In this document: one piece after another, positions 27,601 to 37,627 of the stretch
Numbering within the stretch: position 1 is the stretch's first letter
Layout: the number at the start of each line of letters is the position of its first letter
From: Knoellia flava TL1
Lineage (GTDB): Bacteria; Actinomycetota; Actinomycetes; Actinomycetales; Dermatophilaceae
DNA length: 64,000 nt
Assembly (NCBI RefSeq): GCF_000768675.1
Contig: NZ_AVPI01000045.1
Coordinates: 97,666-161,665, forward strand
Direction of reading: 5' to 3'
Notes under the pieces: model-generated
What the model was told of the DNA's origin: nothing
Database searches by the model: none
Seen by the model: only the letters and a program-made list of their open reading frames with translations
Program-made: the position numbers and the translations under genes

Positions 27601-28550
27601 CCGACAGCGCCACCTCCACCGTGACGTCCGCGGCGACCCCGGTCGTCGCGAGCACGCGCGACGAGATGCGGGCCGCGCGCGCCGCCCTCCCGGGCAGCGA
27701 CGTCGCGGTCGTCATGACGATGGGCGCGCTCCACGAGGGGCACGCCGAGCTCATCCGCGAGGCCCGTCGCGCGGCCGAGCACGTCATCCTCACGATCTTC
27801 CTCAACCCACTGCAGTTCGGGCCCAAGGAGGACCTCTCCCGCTACCCGCGCACCTTTGACGACGACATGCGGATCGCGACCGCCGAGGGCGTCGACATCG
27901 TCTTCGCGCCGACCCCCGACGTCGTCTACCCCGACGGCGACCCCGGCGTCCGCATCTCCGCCGGCCCGCTCGGCGACGTCCTCGAGGGCAAGTCGCGCCC
28001 CGGCCACTTCGACGGCGTCGTCACGGTCGTCGGCAAGCTGCTCCACCTCACCGGCGCCCGCCGGGCGTTCTTCGGCCAGAAGGACGCCCAGCAGCTCCTC
28101 CTCATCCGCCGGATGGTGCGCGACCTCGACTTCCCCGTCGAGGTCGTCTCGGTGCCGACCGTGCGCGAGGAGGACGGGCTCGCCCTGAGCAGCCGCAACA
28201 CCTACCTCACGCCGTCGGACCGGGAGGTCGCGCTCTGCCTGAGCCGCGCGCTCGCCGCGGGAGCCGACCAGGCGGCATACGGTCCGTCCGCGGTGCGCCG
28301 CGCGGCCCGCGAGGTGCTCGTCGAGGAGCCGCTCGCGCTCGTCGACTACCTCGTCCTCGTCCACCCGAGCACCCTCCAGGACGTGCCCGAGTGGTACCGC
28401 GGCGAGGCGCTGCTCGCCGTCGCCGCCCGCGTCGGCACGACCCGGCTCATCGACAACACGCCGATCCTCCTCGGACCGGGCGGTGGCAGACTCGACGTGT
28501 TCTCGCAGCCCGACTCCGGCAGCATCCCCGCCCGACCGGCCGCCGGCTGA
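27597..28550 (+). CDS. panC: pantoate-beta-alanine ligase (pantothenate synthetase)
   Basis: 317 aa; joins pantoate and beta-alanine with ATP. Signatures: TMGALHEGHAELIREAR (HxGH nucleotide-binding), FLNPLQFGPKEDLSRYPRT, KLLHLTGARRAFFGQKDAQQL and LALSSRNTYL (KMSKS-like position). The GTG overlaps the upstream stop. The C-terminal 30 residues are a low-complexity extension. panD follows after 27 bp with its own ribosome site. Confidence 0.95.
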   Translation: MTDSATSTVTSAATPVVASTRDEMRAARAALPGSDVAVVMTMGALHEGHAELIREARRAAEHVILTIFLNPLQFGPKEDLSRYPRTFDDDMRIATAEGVDIVFAPTPDVVYPDGDPGVRISAGPLGDVLEGKSRPGHFDGVVTVVGKLLHLTGARRAFFGQKDAQQLLLIRRMVRDLDFPVEVVSVPTVREEDGLALSSRNTYLTPSDREVALCLSRALAAGADQAAYGPSAVRRAAREVLVEEPLALVDYLVLVHPSTLQDVPEWYRGEALLAVAARVGTTRLIDNTPILLGPGGGRLDVFSQPDSGSIPARPAAG

Positions 28551-28577
28551 CCGGCACCTCGACCAGGAGCCCCACCC

Positions 28578-29003
28578 ATGTACCGCTACATGCTGCACAG
28601 CAAGATCCACCGTGCCACCGTCACCCAGGCCGACCTGCACTACGTCGGCTCGCTGACGATCGACATGGACCTCATGGACGCGGCCGACCTCCTGCCGGGG
28701 CAGCAGGTCGACGTCGTCGACGTCGACAACGGCAACCGGCTCACGACCTACGCCATCGAGGGTGAGCGCGGCTCGGGCATCCTCTGCATCAACGGCGCGG
28801 CGGCCCGGCTCATCAGCCCCGGCGACACCGTCATCATCATCGCCTACGCCTCGATGTCCGACGAGGACGCGCGCGCCCACGACCCGCACGTCGTCTTCGT
28901 CGACAAGGACAACAAGATCGTCGAGGTCGGCGACGACGGCGGCGACGTCCCCGAGGGCTACGGCCTCATGACGTCGGCCGTGACGAAGCGCTCGCACGGG
29001 TGA
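28578..29003 (+). CDS. panD: aspartate 1-decarboxylase
   Basis: 141 aa pyruvoyl enzyme making beta-alanine for PanC. The self-cleavage site Gly24-Ser25 lies in [30 protein letters not shown] is the conserved C-terminal block. The precursor should be cut into about 2.6-kDa beta and 12-kDa alpha chains. AGGAG about 10 nt upstream supports ATG 28578. The stop overlaps nadB by 4 nt. Confidence 0.96.
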   Translation: MYRYMLHSKIHRATVTQADLHYVGSLTIDMDLMDAADLLPGQQVDVVDVDNGNRLTTYAIEGERGSGILCINGAAARLISPGDTVIIIAYASMSDEDARAHDPHVVFVDKDNKIVEVGDDGGDVPEGYGLMTSAVTKRSHG

Positions 29004-30730
29004 CCGCACCCGAGGTGCGGATCCCGCGGGCGCTCGCGGCGCCGGCACCCGGCTGGACGACGTCGGCCGACGTCATCGTCGTCGGCTCCGGCATCGCCGG
29101 GCTCACCTGCGCGCTCCGGCTGCGCGAGCGCGTCGACCGCGTCCTGCTCGTCACCAAGACCGTCCTCGACGAGGGGTCGACGGCGTGGGCGCAGGGCGGC
29201 ATCGCCGCCGCGCTCCACCCGGAGGACTCGCCCGAGGAGCACCTCGAGGACACCCTCGTCGCCGGCGTCGGGCTCTGCGACCGCGAGGCCGTCGAGGCGC
29301 TGGTGACCGAGGGGCCGCGCCGGGTGCGTGAGCTCGTCGCCCTCGGTGCCGAGTTCGACCTCGACGCCGAGGGCGAGATCAAGCTGACCCGTGAGGGTGG
29401 GCACCACCGCGACCGTATCGCGCACGCCGGTGGCGACGCGACCGGGCGTGAGATCTCGCGGGCCCTCATCGCGGCGCTCCACCGCGTCATCGACGACCCC
29501 GGCATCGAGGTCGTCGAGCACGCGCTCGTCGTCGACCTGCTCCAGGAGGGCGATGTCCCGGACGGTTCCGGCGAGGGCGAGCCAGGCACAGGCGCGCCCG
29601 TCGTCGGCGTGACGCTCCACGTCATCGGCGAGGGCCAGCTCGACGGGGTCGGCGCGGCCTACGCCCGCGCGGTCGTCCTCGCCACCGGCGGCCTCGGCCA
29701 GATCTACACGTCGACGACGAACCCGCCCGTCGCGACCGGTGACGGCATGGCCGCCGCGCTGCGCGCCGGCGCCCGGGTGACCGACCTCGAGTTCATCCAG
29801 TTCCACCCCACCGTGCTCTTCCTCGGCGAGGGCTCGACCGGCCAGCAGCCGCTCATCTCCGAGGCCGTGCGCGGCGAGGGCGCCTTCCTCGTCGACGCCT
29901 CGGGCCGGCGGATCATGGAGGGGCGGCACGAGCTCGCCGACCTCGCCCCGCGCGACGTCGTCGCCCGCGCCATCCTCGAGACGATGCGCGAGCAGGGCAC
30001 CGACCACGTCTTCCTCGACGCCCGCCACCTCGGCGCGGACTTCCTCGAGGAGCGCTTCCCGTCGATCGTCGCGTCGTGCCGGTCGCTGGGCTTCGACCCC
30101 GCGACCGACCTGCTGCCGGTCGCGCCGGCCCAGCACTACGCCTCCGGTGGCATCGAGACCGACCTGCACGGGCGCACCTCGCTGCCCGGCCTCTATGCTT
30201 GCGGCGAGTGCTCGTGCACCGGCGTCCACGGCGCCAACCGCCTCGCCTCCAACAGCCTCCTCGAGGGCCTCGTCTTCGCGAGCCGCATCGCTTCCGACAT
30301 CCCCGCTCGTATCGCCGCCGGCGAGCTGCCCGAGGTGGTCGTGCCGGCGGTGCCGGCGCACGCCGGCGGTGAGGCGGGGGAGGGCGCGCTGCTCGACAGC
30401 TCGCAGCGCCTCACCGTGCAGCGCACGATGACCGCCGGCTCCGGTCCCGTGCGCTCGGCGGGGTCGACGACCGAGACCGCAGCCGAGCTCGCCCGTCTCG
30501 CCGCGTTGCCGCCGTCGACGGCCGCGCCCGGCCCGAGGACGTGGGAGACGACGAACCTGCTCCACCTCGGCCAGGTCCTCACCGAGCTGGCCCGCCGTCG
30601 CGAGGAGACGCGGGGCGGCCACGTGCGTAGCGACTTCCCCGACCGCGACGACGCCCACTGGCTGCGCCGACAGAGCGTCGTCGTCGCACGCGACCGATCT
30701 CTCACCGCGACCGAACGGAGTATGCCGTGA
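29000..30730 (+). CDS. nadB: L-aspartate oxidase
   Basis: 576 aa flavoenzyme oxidising aspartate to iminoaspartate, the first step of de novo NAD synthesis. FAD-binding [15 protein letters not shown] begins near residue 25; active-site blocks include [49 protein letters not shown] and [18 protein letters not shown]. It is coupled to panD and nadC by 4-nt overlaps, tying NAD to aspartate use for beta-alanine. nadA, normally a neighbour, is absent from this operon. Confidence 0.96.
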   Translation: MTAPEVRIPRALAAPAPGWTTSADVIVVGSGIAGLTCALRLRERVDRVLLVTKTVLDEGSTAWAQGGIAAALHPEDSPEEHLEDTLVAGVGLCDREAVEALVTEGPRRVRELVALGAEFDLDAEGEIKLTREGGHHRDRIAHAGGDATGREISRALIAALHRVIDDPGIEVVEHALVVDLLQEGDVPDGSGEGEPGTGAPVVGVTLHVIGEGQLDGVGAAYARAVVLATGGLGQIYTSTTNPPVATGDGMAAALRAGARVTDLEFIQFHPTVLFLGEGSTGQQPLISEAVRGEGAFLVDASGRRIMEGRHELADLAPRDVVARAILETMREQGTDHVFLDARHLGADFLEERFPSIVASCRSLGFDPATDLLPVAPAQHYASGGIETDLHGRTSLPGLYACGECSCTGVHGANRLASNSLLEGLVFASRIASDIPARIAAGELPEVVVPAVPAHAGGEAGEGALLDSSQRLTVQRTMTAGSGPVRSAGSTTETAAELARLAALPPSTAAPGPRTWETTNLLHLGQVLTELARRREETRGGHVRSDFPDRDDAHWLRRQSVVVARDRSLTATERSMP

Positions 30731-31620
30731 GCTCGCCCTCGCGTCCCGACCTCGCCTTCCCCGAGGCCGACGCCCGACGTGTCGTCACCGTGGCCCTCGA
30801 CGAGGACCTCGGTGGACCCGACGGCGTCGACGTGACGACGACCGCCACCATCCCTGAGGACCAGCGCACCGAGGCCGGCGTCGTCGCCCGTGAGTCCGGT
30901 GTCGTCGCCGGTGTCGAGGTCATCGCCCTCACCCTCGACGAGGTCGCACGACGGCTGGGGACCGAGCCCGTCTCGGTGCGGCTCGTCGCCCACGACGGCG
31001 ACCCTGTCGAGCGCGGCGACGTCGTGGCCGAGCTGTCCGGCTCGACCCGGGCGACGCTCGTCGCCGAGCGCACCCTCCTCAACATCATCAGCCGGCTGTC
31101 AGGCGTCGCGACGCACACCGCTCGCTGGGCCGACGCGCTCGCGGGATCGGGAGCCATGGTCCTCGACACCCGCAAGACGACCCCGGGGCTGCGGGCGCTC
31201 GAGAAGTTCGCCGTGCGCGCCGGCGGAGGCACCAACAAGCGCATGGGCCTGCACGACGTCGCCATGATCAAGGACAACCACAAGCTCGCAGCGGGGAGTC
31301 TCGCCGCGGCATACGCCGCCGTGCGCGAGCACTTCCCCGAGGTGCCGGTCCAGGTCGAGGTGACGACGACCGAGGAGGCCCTCGAGTCCGTGGCCGCCGG
31401 CGCGCGGTTCCTGCTCTGCGACAACATGTCGACCGACCTGCTGCGTGCGACGGTCGAGGCGGTGCGCGCGACCGGCGAGGACGTCGAGATCGAGGCGACC
31501 GGCGGTCTCACGCTCGAGGTGGCGGCCGACTATGCCGCGACCGGCGTCGACTACCTCAGCGTGGGCGCACTCACGCACTCGTCCCCGATCCTCGACCTCG
31601 CCCTCGACCTGCGCACCTAA
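30727..31620 (+). CDS. nadC: quinolinate phosphoribosyltransferase
   Basis: 297 aa; converts quinolinate and PRPP to nicotinate mononucleotide. Signatures: LDEDLGGPDGVDVTT, ERTLLNIISRLSGVAT, LDTRKTTPGLRALEKFAV, GGGTNKRMGLHDVAMIKDNH and EATGGLTLE. The heptamer GTATGCC lies exactly across the nadB/nadC junction. The TAA stop is the first part of a 27-bp inverted repeat that ends the operon. Confidence 0.96.
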   Translation: MSSPSRPDLAFPEADARRVVTVALDEDLGGPDGVDVTTTATIPEDQRTEAGVVARESGVVAGVEVIALTLDEVARRLGTEPVSVRLVAHDGDPVERGDVVAELSGSTRATLVAERTLLNIISRLSGVATHTARWADALAGSGAMVLDTRKTTPGLRALEKFAVRAGGGTNKRMGLHDVAMIKDNHKLAAGSLAAAYAAVREHFPEVPVQVEVTTTEEALESVAAGARFLLCDNMSTDLLRATVEAVRATGEDVEIEATGGLTLEVAADYAATGVDYLSVGALTHSSPILDLALDLRT

Positions 31621-31684
31621 CTCACCAATTCCTTCCGTTCGGTACGGGGTAGGTCCTGTACCGAACGGGAGGAATTGGTGAGTT
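31619..31684. terminator. 27-bp bidirectional terminator hairpin
   Basis: Arms 31619-31645 and 31658-31684 are complementary with one mismatch and a 12-nt loop. It lies between the convergent nadC and the Cys-rich gene, overlapping the nadC stop. Confidence 0.85.
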
Positions 31685-31701
31685 GTGCACGCCCGGGGGT
31701 G

Positions 31702-32517
31702 TCAGTGGCCCTTGCGCAGTGTGGGGTGGTCGGCCTCGACCGTCGCCGGGTGGACGAAGAGCGGGAGCAGCCGTCGTGACGCCGGGGTCCGCACGGCCTT
31801 GACCGCGGCGAGGTGCGCCTCGCACCTGACGACGAGCTCGTCGTAGGCCTCCTGCCCCATGAGCTCGACGAGCTCGGCGCGGTTGCTGCGGTAGACCGGC
31901 TCGGCACCGACGTGGGCCTGCGGGTTGCCCGAGCAGTACCAGTCGAGGTCGTGCCCACCCGGACCCCAGCCGCGCCGGTCGTACTCGCCGATCGACACCT
32001 CGAGGTAGCTCGTGTCGTCGGGGTTCTCGACGGTGCGGAAGGTGCGCCGGATCGGCAGCTGCCAGCAGACGTCCGGCTTCTGCGTGTGCGGCGGCTCGCC
32101 GGTGAGCACGGCGTGCTGGTGCAGCGCGCACCCGGCGCCGGCGGGGAAGCCGGGCCGGTTGAGGAAGATGCACGCCCCGTCGACGACCTTCGTCTTGCGC
32201 GCGCCGTCCTCGAGCTCGGTCCAGTGCGAGACCTTGGCCGGGTTCTTGCGGTCGGGGCGCAGCTGCCACTCGTCCTCACCGAGCTGCTCGACGACGGCGG
32301 CGACGCGGGCGAGGTCGTCGTCGTCGGAGAAGTGCGCGCCGAGGGTGCAGCACCCGTCGTCGGGCCTGTCGGCATAGATGCCCTCGCATCCGGACCCGAA
32401 GATGCAGGTCCACCGAGAGGTGAGCCAGGTGATGTCGCACCGGAAGCGCTGACCCGGGTCGGCGGGGTCCGGGAACTCGACCCAGGTGCGAGGGATGTCC
32501 AGCGGGGTCTCGGCCAC
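31702..32517 (-). CDS. cysteine-rich conserved protein of unknown function
   Basis: 271 aa with about ten cysteines, clustered in [51 protein letters not shown] and [12 protein letters not shown]. The pattern suggests metal or Fe-S binding, reminiscent of YkgJ/DUF3109-type proteins, but I cannot assign it. No signal peptide or membrane segment. TAGGGT lies 6 nt before the GTG (32524-32529), so it and the divergent ppx-like gene appear to have back-to-back leaderless promoters within 41 bp. Confidence 0.72.
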   Translation of the reverse strand: MAETPLDIPRTWVEFPDPADPGQRFRCDITWLTSRWTCIFGSGCEGIYADRPDDGCCTLGAHFSDDDDLARVAAVVEQLGEDEWQLRPDRKNPAKVSHWTELEDGARKTKVVDGACIFLNRPGFPAGAGCALHQHAVLTGEPPHTQKPDVCWQLPIRRTFRTVENPDDTSYLEVSIGEYDRRGWGPGGHDLDWYCSGNPQAHVGAEPVYRSNRAELVELMGQEAYDELVVRCEAHLAAVKAVRTPASRRLLPLFVHPATVEADHPTLRKGH

Positions 32518-32558
32518 CGGGTCACCCTATGCCGCCGCGCGCCGACTACCGTGGACCC

Positions 32559-33485
32559 ATGCGGCTCGGGGTCATCGACGTGGGATCCAACACCGTGCAC
32601 CTCCTCGTCGTCGACGCCCACACCGGCGCCCAGCCGCTGCCCGCGAGCTCGCACAAGCGCGAGCTGCGCCTCTCGGAGCACGTCACCGACGACGGCTCGA
32701 TCGACGACACCGGCCGCGACCAGCTCGCTGAGTTCGTCGCCGAGTGCCTCACCGTCGCCGAGGACCAGGGCGTCGAGGAACTCATGGGCTTCGTCACGAG
32801 CGCGATCCGCGAGGCGCCGAACGGCGACGACGTCCTCGCGGACGTCAAGGACCGCACGGGCGTCGTGCTCGAGGTGCTCTCTGGCGAGGACGAGGCCCGG
32901 CTCACCTTCCTTGCGGCGCGACGCTGGTTCGGCTGGTCCGCGGGGACGCTGCTCGTCGCCGACATCGGCGGTGGCTCGCTCGAGATCGGGCAGGGCATGG
33001 ACGAGGAGCCCGACATCGCGATCTCGCTGCCGCTCGGCGCCGGCCGCGTCACCCGCGACCACCTCCCCGGGGACCCGCCCAGTGAGGCTGCCGTCCGCGC
33101 TGCCCGCAAGCACGTGCGCGCCGCGATCGCGCGCGAGCTGCGGCCGCTCGCCAAGGCAGGCTCACCGGACCGGGTCGTCGGCACCTCGAAGACGATGCGC
33201 TCCCTCGCCCGGATCACGGGTGCCGCACCGAGCGCCGAGGGCATGTATGCCGTCCGCCACCTCGAGCGCGACGCTCTCGACGCGATCCTGCCCCGGATCG
33301 CGAGCATGCCTGCGGCAGAGCGCAGCTCGCTCCCCGGCGTCTCCACCTCGCGAGCCCGGCAGCTGCTCGCCGGCGGCCTCGTCGTGTCCGCAACGATGGA
33401 CCTGCTCGGGGTCGACCGGCTCGAGATCTGCCCCTGGGCCCTGCGCGAGGGGATCATCCTGCGCCGGCTCGACGGAATGCACTGA
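32559..33485 (+). CDS. ppx: exopolyphosphatase / GppA family phosphatase
   Basis: 308 aa ASKHA-fold enzyme. Motifs: [17 protein letters not shown] (phosphate 1), [37 protein letters not shown] (phosphate 2) and [14 protein letters not shown]. Actinobacterial members of this size hydrolyse short polyphosphate or (p)ppGpp; which one cannot be decided from sequence. ATG 32559 is chosen because TACCGT lies 6 nt upstream. The stop overlaps the next ATG by one base. Confidence 0.9.
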   Translation: MRLGVIDVGSNTVHLLVVDAHTGAQPLPASSHKRELRLSEHVTDDGSIDDTGRDQLAEFVAECLTVAEDQGVEELMGFVTSAIREAPNGDDVLADVKDRTGVVLEVLSGEDEARLTFLAARRWFGWSAGTLLVADIGGGSLEIGQGMDEEPDIAISLPLGAGRVTRDHLPGDPPSEAAVRAARKHVRAAIARELRPLAKAGSPDRVVGTSKTMRSLARITGAAPSAEGMYAVRHLERDALDAILPRIASMPAAERSSLPGVSTSRARQLLAGGLVVSATMDLLGVDRLEICPWALREGIILRRLDGMH

Positions 33486-34312
33486 TGGCGAGCGGCGATG
33501 CCGTGCGGGTGCCGGACATCCCGGTGGCCCTCTCCACCGCGTCCGTCTACCCGGAGAACTGCGCGGCCGCCTTCCAGCACGCCTCGCGACTCGGCTACGA
33601 CGCCGTCGAGGTCATGGTCTGGACCGACCCGGTGACCCAGGAGGCGGGTGCGCTGCGCGCGCTGGCCGAGCTGCACGGCATACGCATCGTCTCGGTCCAC
33701 GCACCGACGCTGCTCATCAGCCAGCGCATCTTCGGCGTCGAGCCGTGGGGCAAGATCGACCGCTCGCTCGAGCTCGCCCACGACCTCGGCGCCGAGACGG
33801 TCGTGCTGCACCCGCCGTTCCGCTGGCAGAAGGACTACGCCCGCGACTTCGCCGACGGCATCGCCACGCGCGAGCACGAGTCGGGCATCACCCTCGCCGT
33901 CGAGAACATGTATCCGTGGCGGGTCCGCGGTCGCGAGATCGAGGCCTACCTGCCGCACTGGGACCCGGTGCCGCAGCCCTACGACCACGTGACGCTCGAC
34001 CTGTCGCACACCGCCACCGCCGGCTCGGACGCGCTCGCCATGGTCGAGGCCCTCGGGCCGAGACTGAAGCACCTGCACCTCGCCGACGGCGCCGGCTCGA
34101 TGAGGGACGAGCACCTCGTGCCGGGCCACGGCAACCAGCCCTGCGGACAGGTGCTGGATGCCCTGGTGCACAACGGGTTCGACGGATCGGTCGTCGTCGA
34201 GATCTCGACGCGGCGGCTCACCGGCGAGCAGCGTGAGATCGCCCTGGCCGAGTCCCTCGCCTTCTGCCGGCTGCACCTCGCCGGCGCCCTCGAGGCCGAG
34301 GAGGAGGCATGA
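33485..34312 (+). CDS. sugar-phosphate isomerase/epimerase-like TIM-barrel protein
   Basis: 275 aa, AP endonuclease family 2 / xylose-isomerase-like fold. Metal-ligand positions are visible in VVLHPPFRWQ (His), LAVENMYPW (Glu), LDLSHTATAG (Asp/His), LKHLHLADG (His) and VVVEIS (Glu). The reaction is unknown; the fold suggests isomerisation of a polyhydroxy compound or phosphodiester chemistry. It is coupled to ppx and overlaps the TetR gene by 4 nt. Confidence 0.85.
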   Translation: MASGDAVRVPDIPVALSTASVYPENCAAAFQHASRLGYDAVEVMVWTDPVTQEAGALRALAELHGIRIVSVHAPTLLISQRIFGVEPWGKIDRSLELAHDLGAETVVLHPPFRWQKDYARDFADGIATREHESGITLAVENMYPWRVRGREIEAYLPHWDPVPQPYDHVTLDLSHTATAGSDALAMVEALGPRLKHLHLADGAGSMRDEHLVPGHGNQPCGQVLDALVHNGFDGSVVVEISTRRLTGEQREIALAESLAFCRLHLAGALEAEEEA

Positions 34313-34920
34313 GCCCCCGCGGCCGCCGCCCCGGCGGCGAGGACACGCGCTCGGCGATCGTCGCCGCCGCGCGGACCGAGTTCGCGCAGCGCGGCTACGA
34401 CGGCACCTCGTTGCGGGCCGTCGCCCGCGAGGCGGGAGTCGACCCCAAGCTCGTGCACCACTACTTCGACGGCAAGTCCGAGCTCTTCGTCGAGGTCATG
34501 GCCTTCCCCGCCAACCCCGCCGTCCTCGTCGAGCGGATCGCGGCCGCCCCTCGCAGCGAGCTCGGGGCCACCCTCGCGCGAGTCTTCCTCGCCGTATGGG
34601 ACTCACCGGAGGGGCGCGAGCGGTTCGCCGCGATGTTCGCCGCGGCCGCCGCGCACGAGGAGCACGCCCGCATGGTGCGCGAGTTCGTCGGCCGCGAGGT
34701 GCTCCACCGGGTCGTCGACACCGTGCGGGAGTCCGGCGCGCCCGAGAGGGAGGGGGAGTCGCTCGAAGTGCGGGTCGCGCTCGGCGCCGCCCAGCTCATC
34801 GGCACGGGCCTGCTTCGCTACGTCGTCAAGGTGCCGGCCGTCGCCGACGCGTCGGTCGACGAGCTCGTCGCCCTCCTCGGCCCGAGCCTGCAGCACCACC
34901 TCGTCCCGCCCACCGACTGA
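34309..34920 (+). CDS. TetR-family repressor
   Basis: 203 aa. The helix-turn-helix region is IVAAARTEFAQRGYDGTSLRAVAREAGVDPKLVHHYFDGKSELF (residues about 16-60). The ligand domain is helical with no recognisable pocket motif. Directly upstream of an ABC-2 exporter on the same strand, so it probably represses that pair. A short CTCCCG/CGGGAG stem between the genes overlaps the exporter's -35 and could contribute to an operator. Confidence 0.87.
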   Translation: MSPRGRRPGGEDTRSAIVAAARTEFAQRGYDGTSLRAVAREAGVDPKLVHHYFDGKSELFVEVMAFPANPAVLVERIAAAPRSELGATLARVFLAVWDSPEGRERFAAMFAAAAAHEEHARMVREFVGREVLHRVVDTVRESGAPEREGESLEVRVALGAAQLIGTGLLRYVVKVPAVADASVDELVALLGPSLQHHLVPPTD

Positions 34921-34940
34921 CTCCGCACTCTCCCGGGGTC

Positions 34941-34970
34941 TTGCGGGAGGCGCTCTGTCGGGTCTAAATT
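34941..34970 (+). promoter_or_regulatory. promoter of the ABC exporter, leaderless
   Basis: TTGCGG (34941-34946) and TAAATT (34965-34970) are 18 bp apart; TAAATT ends 6 nt before the ATG at 34977. Confidence 0.65.
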
Positions 34971-34976
34971 CATCAC

Positions 34977-35759
34977 ATGAGGAAAAGCGTCGTCGAACCC
35001 CTCAGCGCGGACGCGATCGTCGTCGAGCACCTCGTCGTGCGGCGCGGCGGCCGGAGCGTCCTGCCCGACCTCAGCGTCACGGTGCCCGCCGGTCAGGTCG
35101 TGGGCCTCCTCGGTCCGAGTGGCGGCGGCAAGTCGACGCTCATGCGGGCGATCGTCGGCGTCCAGCAGGTCGAGAGCGGGGACGTCACCGTCCTCGGGCG
35201 GCCGGCCGGGCACCCCGACCTGCGGCACCGCATCGGCTACGTCACCCAGTCGCCGAGCATCTATGCCGACCTCTCGGTGCGCCACAACCTCACCTACTTC
35301 GCCCAGGTGCTCGGTGCGAGCCCGGACGCCGTCGACCGGGCCATCGAGGCGGTCGACCTCACGAGCCACGCCGACGCGAGCGTCTCGACCCTCTCCGGGG
35401 GCCAGCGCTCGCGGGCGTCCCTCGCCGCAGCGCTCGTCGGCGACCCCGAGGTCCTCGTCCTCGACGAGCCGACCGTCGGCCTCGACCCGGTGCTGCGCCG
35501 CGACCTCTGGAACCTCTTCCGGCGACTGGCGCACGACGAGGGCCGCACCCTCCTCGTGTCGAGCCACGTCATGGACGAGGCGACGCGGTGCGACCGGCTC
35601 ATCCTTCTGCGTGAGGGCGAGATCCTCAGCGACTCCACGCTCGCCGAGCTGCTCGCGCGCACCGGTGCCACCGACGCCGAGGAGGCCTTCCTCCGGCTCG
35701 TCGACCGGGCCGCAGAGGCGAGACCCACGGACGCGGCCTCGAAGGGTGGCCCGGCATGA
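34977..35759 (+). CDS. ABC transporter ATP-binding protein (drug-efflux type)
   Basis: 260 aa. Walker A GPSGGGKST, Q-loop YVTQSPSIYADLSV, signature LSGGQRSRASLAAAL, Walker B VLVLDEPTVGLDP and H-loop SSHVMDEA are all intact. It pairs with the ABC-2 permease downstream (4-nt overlap). With a TetR regulator upstream, export of a toxic or signalling compound is likely; the substrate is unknown. Confidence 0.94.
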   Translation: MRKSVVEPLSADAIVVEHLVVRRGGRSVLPDLSVTVPAGQVVGLLGPSGGGKSTLMRAIVGVQQVESGDVTVLGRPAGHPDLRHRIGYVTQSPSIYADLSVRHNLTYFAQVLGASPDAVDRAIEAVDLTSHADASVSTLSGGQRSRASLAAALVGDPEVLVLDEPTVGLDPVLRRDLWNLFRRLAHDEGRTLLVSSHVMDEATRCDRLILLREGEILSDSTLAELLARTGATDAEEAFLRLVDRAAEARPTDAASKGGPA

Positions 35760-36490
35760 ACCCGCGCATCACGCTCGCCACGACCGCGCGCATCCTGCGC
35801 CAGCTGCGCGCCGACCACCGCACCATCGCGATGATGCTCGTCGTCCCGTGCGTGCTCCTCGGCCTGCTCGCCTGGATCTTCGACGGCACACCTGTCTTCG
35901 ACCGGATCGGCGCCGCGCTGCTCGGCGTCTTCCCGTTCGTCGTCATGTTCATCGTCACGAGCGTCGCCACGCTGCGCGAGCGCACCTCGGGCACCCTCGA
36001 GCGCCTGCTGACCACACCGCTCGGCAAGGGCGACTTCATGCTTGGCTACGCCCTGGCCTTCGGACTCATGGCGGTCGTGCAGGCCCTCGTGGCAACGGGA
36101 TTCGCCGTCTGGGTGTGCGGGCTCGACGTCGCCGGGCCGGTCTGGCTGCTCGTCGTCATCGCGGTCTGCGACGCGCTCCTCGGCACGGCGCTCGGCCTCT
36201 TCGTCAGCGGCTTCGCGGCCACGGAGTTCCAGGCTGTGCAGTTCATGCCGGCACTCGTGCTCCCGCAGTTCCTCCTCTGCGGACTCCTCGTCCCTCGCGA
36301 GAACCTGCCGTCGGTCCTCTCGACCCTCTCGGACGTCCTGCCCCTCTCGTATGCCGTCGACGCGATGCGCACGATCGCCTCGGTCCCCGACCCGGTCGGG
36401 GACGTGAGCTCGGACATCGCGGTCATCGTCGCCGCGATCCTGCTCTCACTCGCGCTCGGAAGCCTCACCCTGCGTCGCCGCACGCCCTGA
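35756..36490 (+). CDS. ABC-2 type permease
   Basis: 244 aa with six hydrophobic segments. The first long helix is MLVVPCVLLGLLAWIF, and ERTSGTLERLLTTPLGKGDFMLGYALAF is the typical ABC-2 coupling-helix block, followed by FQAVQFMPALVLPQFLLCGLLVPRENLP and PLSYAVDAMR. It is the membrane half of the exporter encoded with the upstream ATPase. Confidence 0.93.
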   Translation: MNPRITLATTARILRQLRADHRTIAMMLVVPCVLLGLLAWIFDGTPVFDRIGAALLGVFPFVVMFIVTSVATLRERTSGTLERLLTTPLGKGDFMLGYALAFGLMAVVQALVATGFAVWVCGLDVAGPVWLLVVIAVCDALLGTALGLFVSGFAATEFQAVQFMPALVLPQFLLCGLLVPRENLPSVLSTLSDVLPLSYAVDAMRTIASVPDPVGDVSSDIAVIVAAILLSLALGSLTLRRRTP

Positions 36491-36558
36491 ACGAAGGTGC
36501 GCACACGGCATACCGGCTGGCTGCGAGGGAGGCCGGGGGAGCGGTTAGCCTGACGTCC

Positions 36559-37509
36559 GTGGACGCCTCCGACCTCCTTCGCTCCGGCCTGCTGCACCTC
36601 TCGGACTCGACGCTCGTGCGCACCACGATCGAGAAGGCGCCGGTCAGCCGCAACGTCGTGCAGCGCTACGTCCCCGGCACGGACGTCGCCCACGCCGTCG
36701 AGGCGACCGCCGAGCTGCGCGCGACGAACCGTCAGGTGACGATCGACTACCTCGGCGAGGACACCCTCGACGCCGGCCAGGCCGCGCACACCGTCGACAC
36801 CTACGTCGGGCTGCTGCGCGCCCTCAAGGCCAAGGACCTGTCGCAGTTCGGGGCGGCCGAGGTGAGCGTCAAGCTGAGCGCCGTCGGCCAGGCACTGCCG
36901 CAGGACGGCGAGAAGATCGCGCTCGACAACGCCCGCATCATCTGCGAGGCGGCCCGCGACGCCGACACGACCGTCACCCTCGACATGGAGGACCACACGA
37001 CGACGGACTCGACGCTGTCGATCCTCGCCGAGCTGCGCAAGGACTTCCCGGACACCGGTGCCGTCCTCCAGTCCTACCTCCACCGCACCGAGGGAGACTG
37101 CCGCGACCTCGCCACCGCGGGCAGCCGGGTCCGGCTCTGCAAGGGCGCCTACAAGGAGCCCGCGTCGGTCGCCTACCAGGACGCCGAGGACGTCGACCTC
37201 TCCTACGTCCGCTGCCTCAAGATCCTCATGGAGGGCGAGGGCTACCCGATGGTGGCCAGCCACGACCCGCGGCTCATCGACATCGCCCGGGCGCTCGCGA
37301 GCCGCCACGGACGCGAGCCCGACTCCTACGAGTTCCAGATGCTCTACGGCATCCGCCCCGACGAGCAAATCCGGATCGCCGACCGCGGCCACCAGATGCG
37401 TGTCTACGTGCCGTTCGGCGAGGAGTGGTACGGCTACCTCATGCGTCGCATGGCCGAGCGCCCCGCCAACCTGCAGTTCTTCCTCCGCAGCCTCGTCTCG
37501 AAGGGCTGA
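36559..37509 (+). CDS. proline dehydrogenase
   Basis: 316 aa monofunctional FAD enzyme oxidising proline to pyrroline-5-carboxylate. Conserved blocks: VSVKLSAVGQAL, TVTLDMEDHTTTDSTL, AVLQSYLHRTEGDC, RVRLCKGAYKEP, MVASHDPRL, YEFQMLYGIRPDEQ and YVPFGEEWYGYLMRRMAERPAN. GTG 36559 follows TAGCCT by 7 nt. Its last codons and stop are duplicated 60 bp downstream. The proC gene next to it runs the reverse chemistry. The P5C dehydrogenase partner is not in the window. Confidence 0.94.
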   Translation: MDASDLLRSGLLHLSDSTLVRTTIEKAPVSRNVVQRYVPGTDVAHAVEATAELRATNRQVTIDYLGEDTLDAGQAAHTVDTYVGLLRALKAKDLSQFGAAEVSVKLSAVGQALPQDGEKIALDNARIICEAARDADTTVTLDMEDHTTTDSTLSILAELRKDFPDTGAVLQSYLHRTEGDCRDLATAGSRVRLCKGAYKEPASVAYQDAEDVDLSYVRCLKILMEGEGYPMVASHDPRLIDIARALASRHGREPDSYEFQMLYGIRPDEQIRIADRGHQMRVYVPFGEEWYGYLMRRMAERPANLQFFLRSLVSKG

Positions 37510-37571
37510 CGTCGCGCGGGGGTCCGCCTCGCGAGCCTCTTCCTCCGCAGCCTCGTCTCGAAGGGCTGACG
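37478..37571 (+). repeat. 34-bp direct repeat duplicating the proline dehydrogenase C-terminus
   Basis: Bases 37478-37511 and 37538-37571 are identical, offset by exactly 60 bp, so the second copy stays in frame and again encodes LFLRSLVSKG plus stop, after the authentic stop. It looks like a recent tandem duplication. Confidence 0.9.
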
Positions 37572-37627
37572 CCACGGGCTGAAACCCGCTGGTCGCCGCA
37601 CCGCCGGACCCGGCATAGTCTCGCGCC

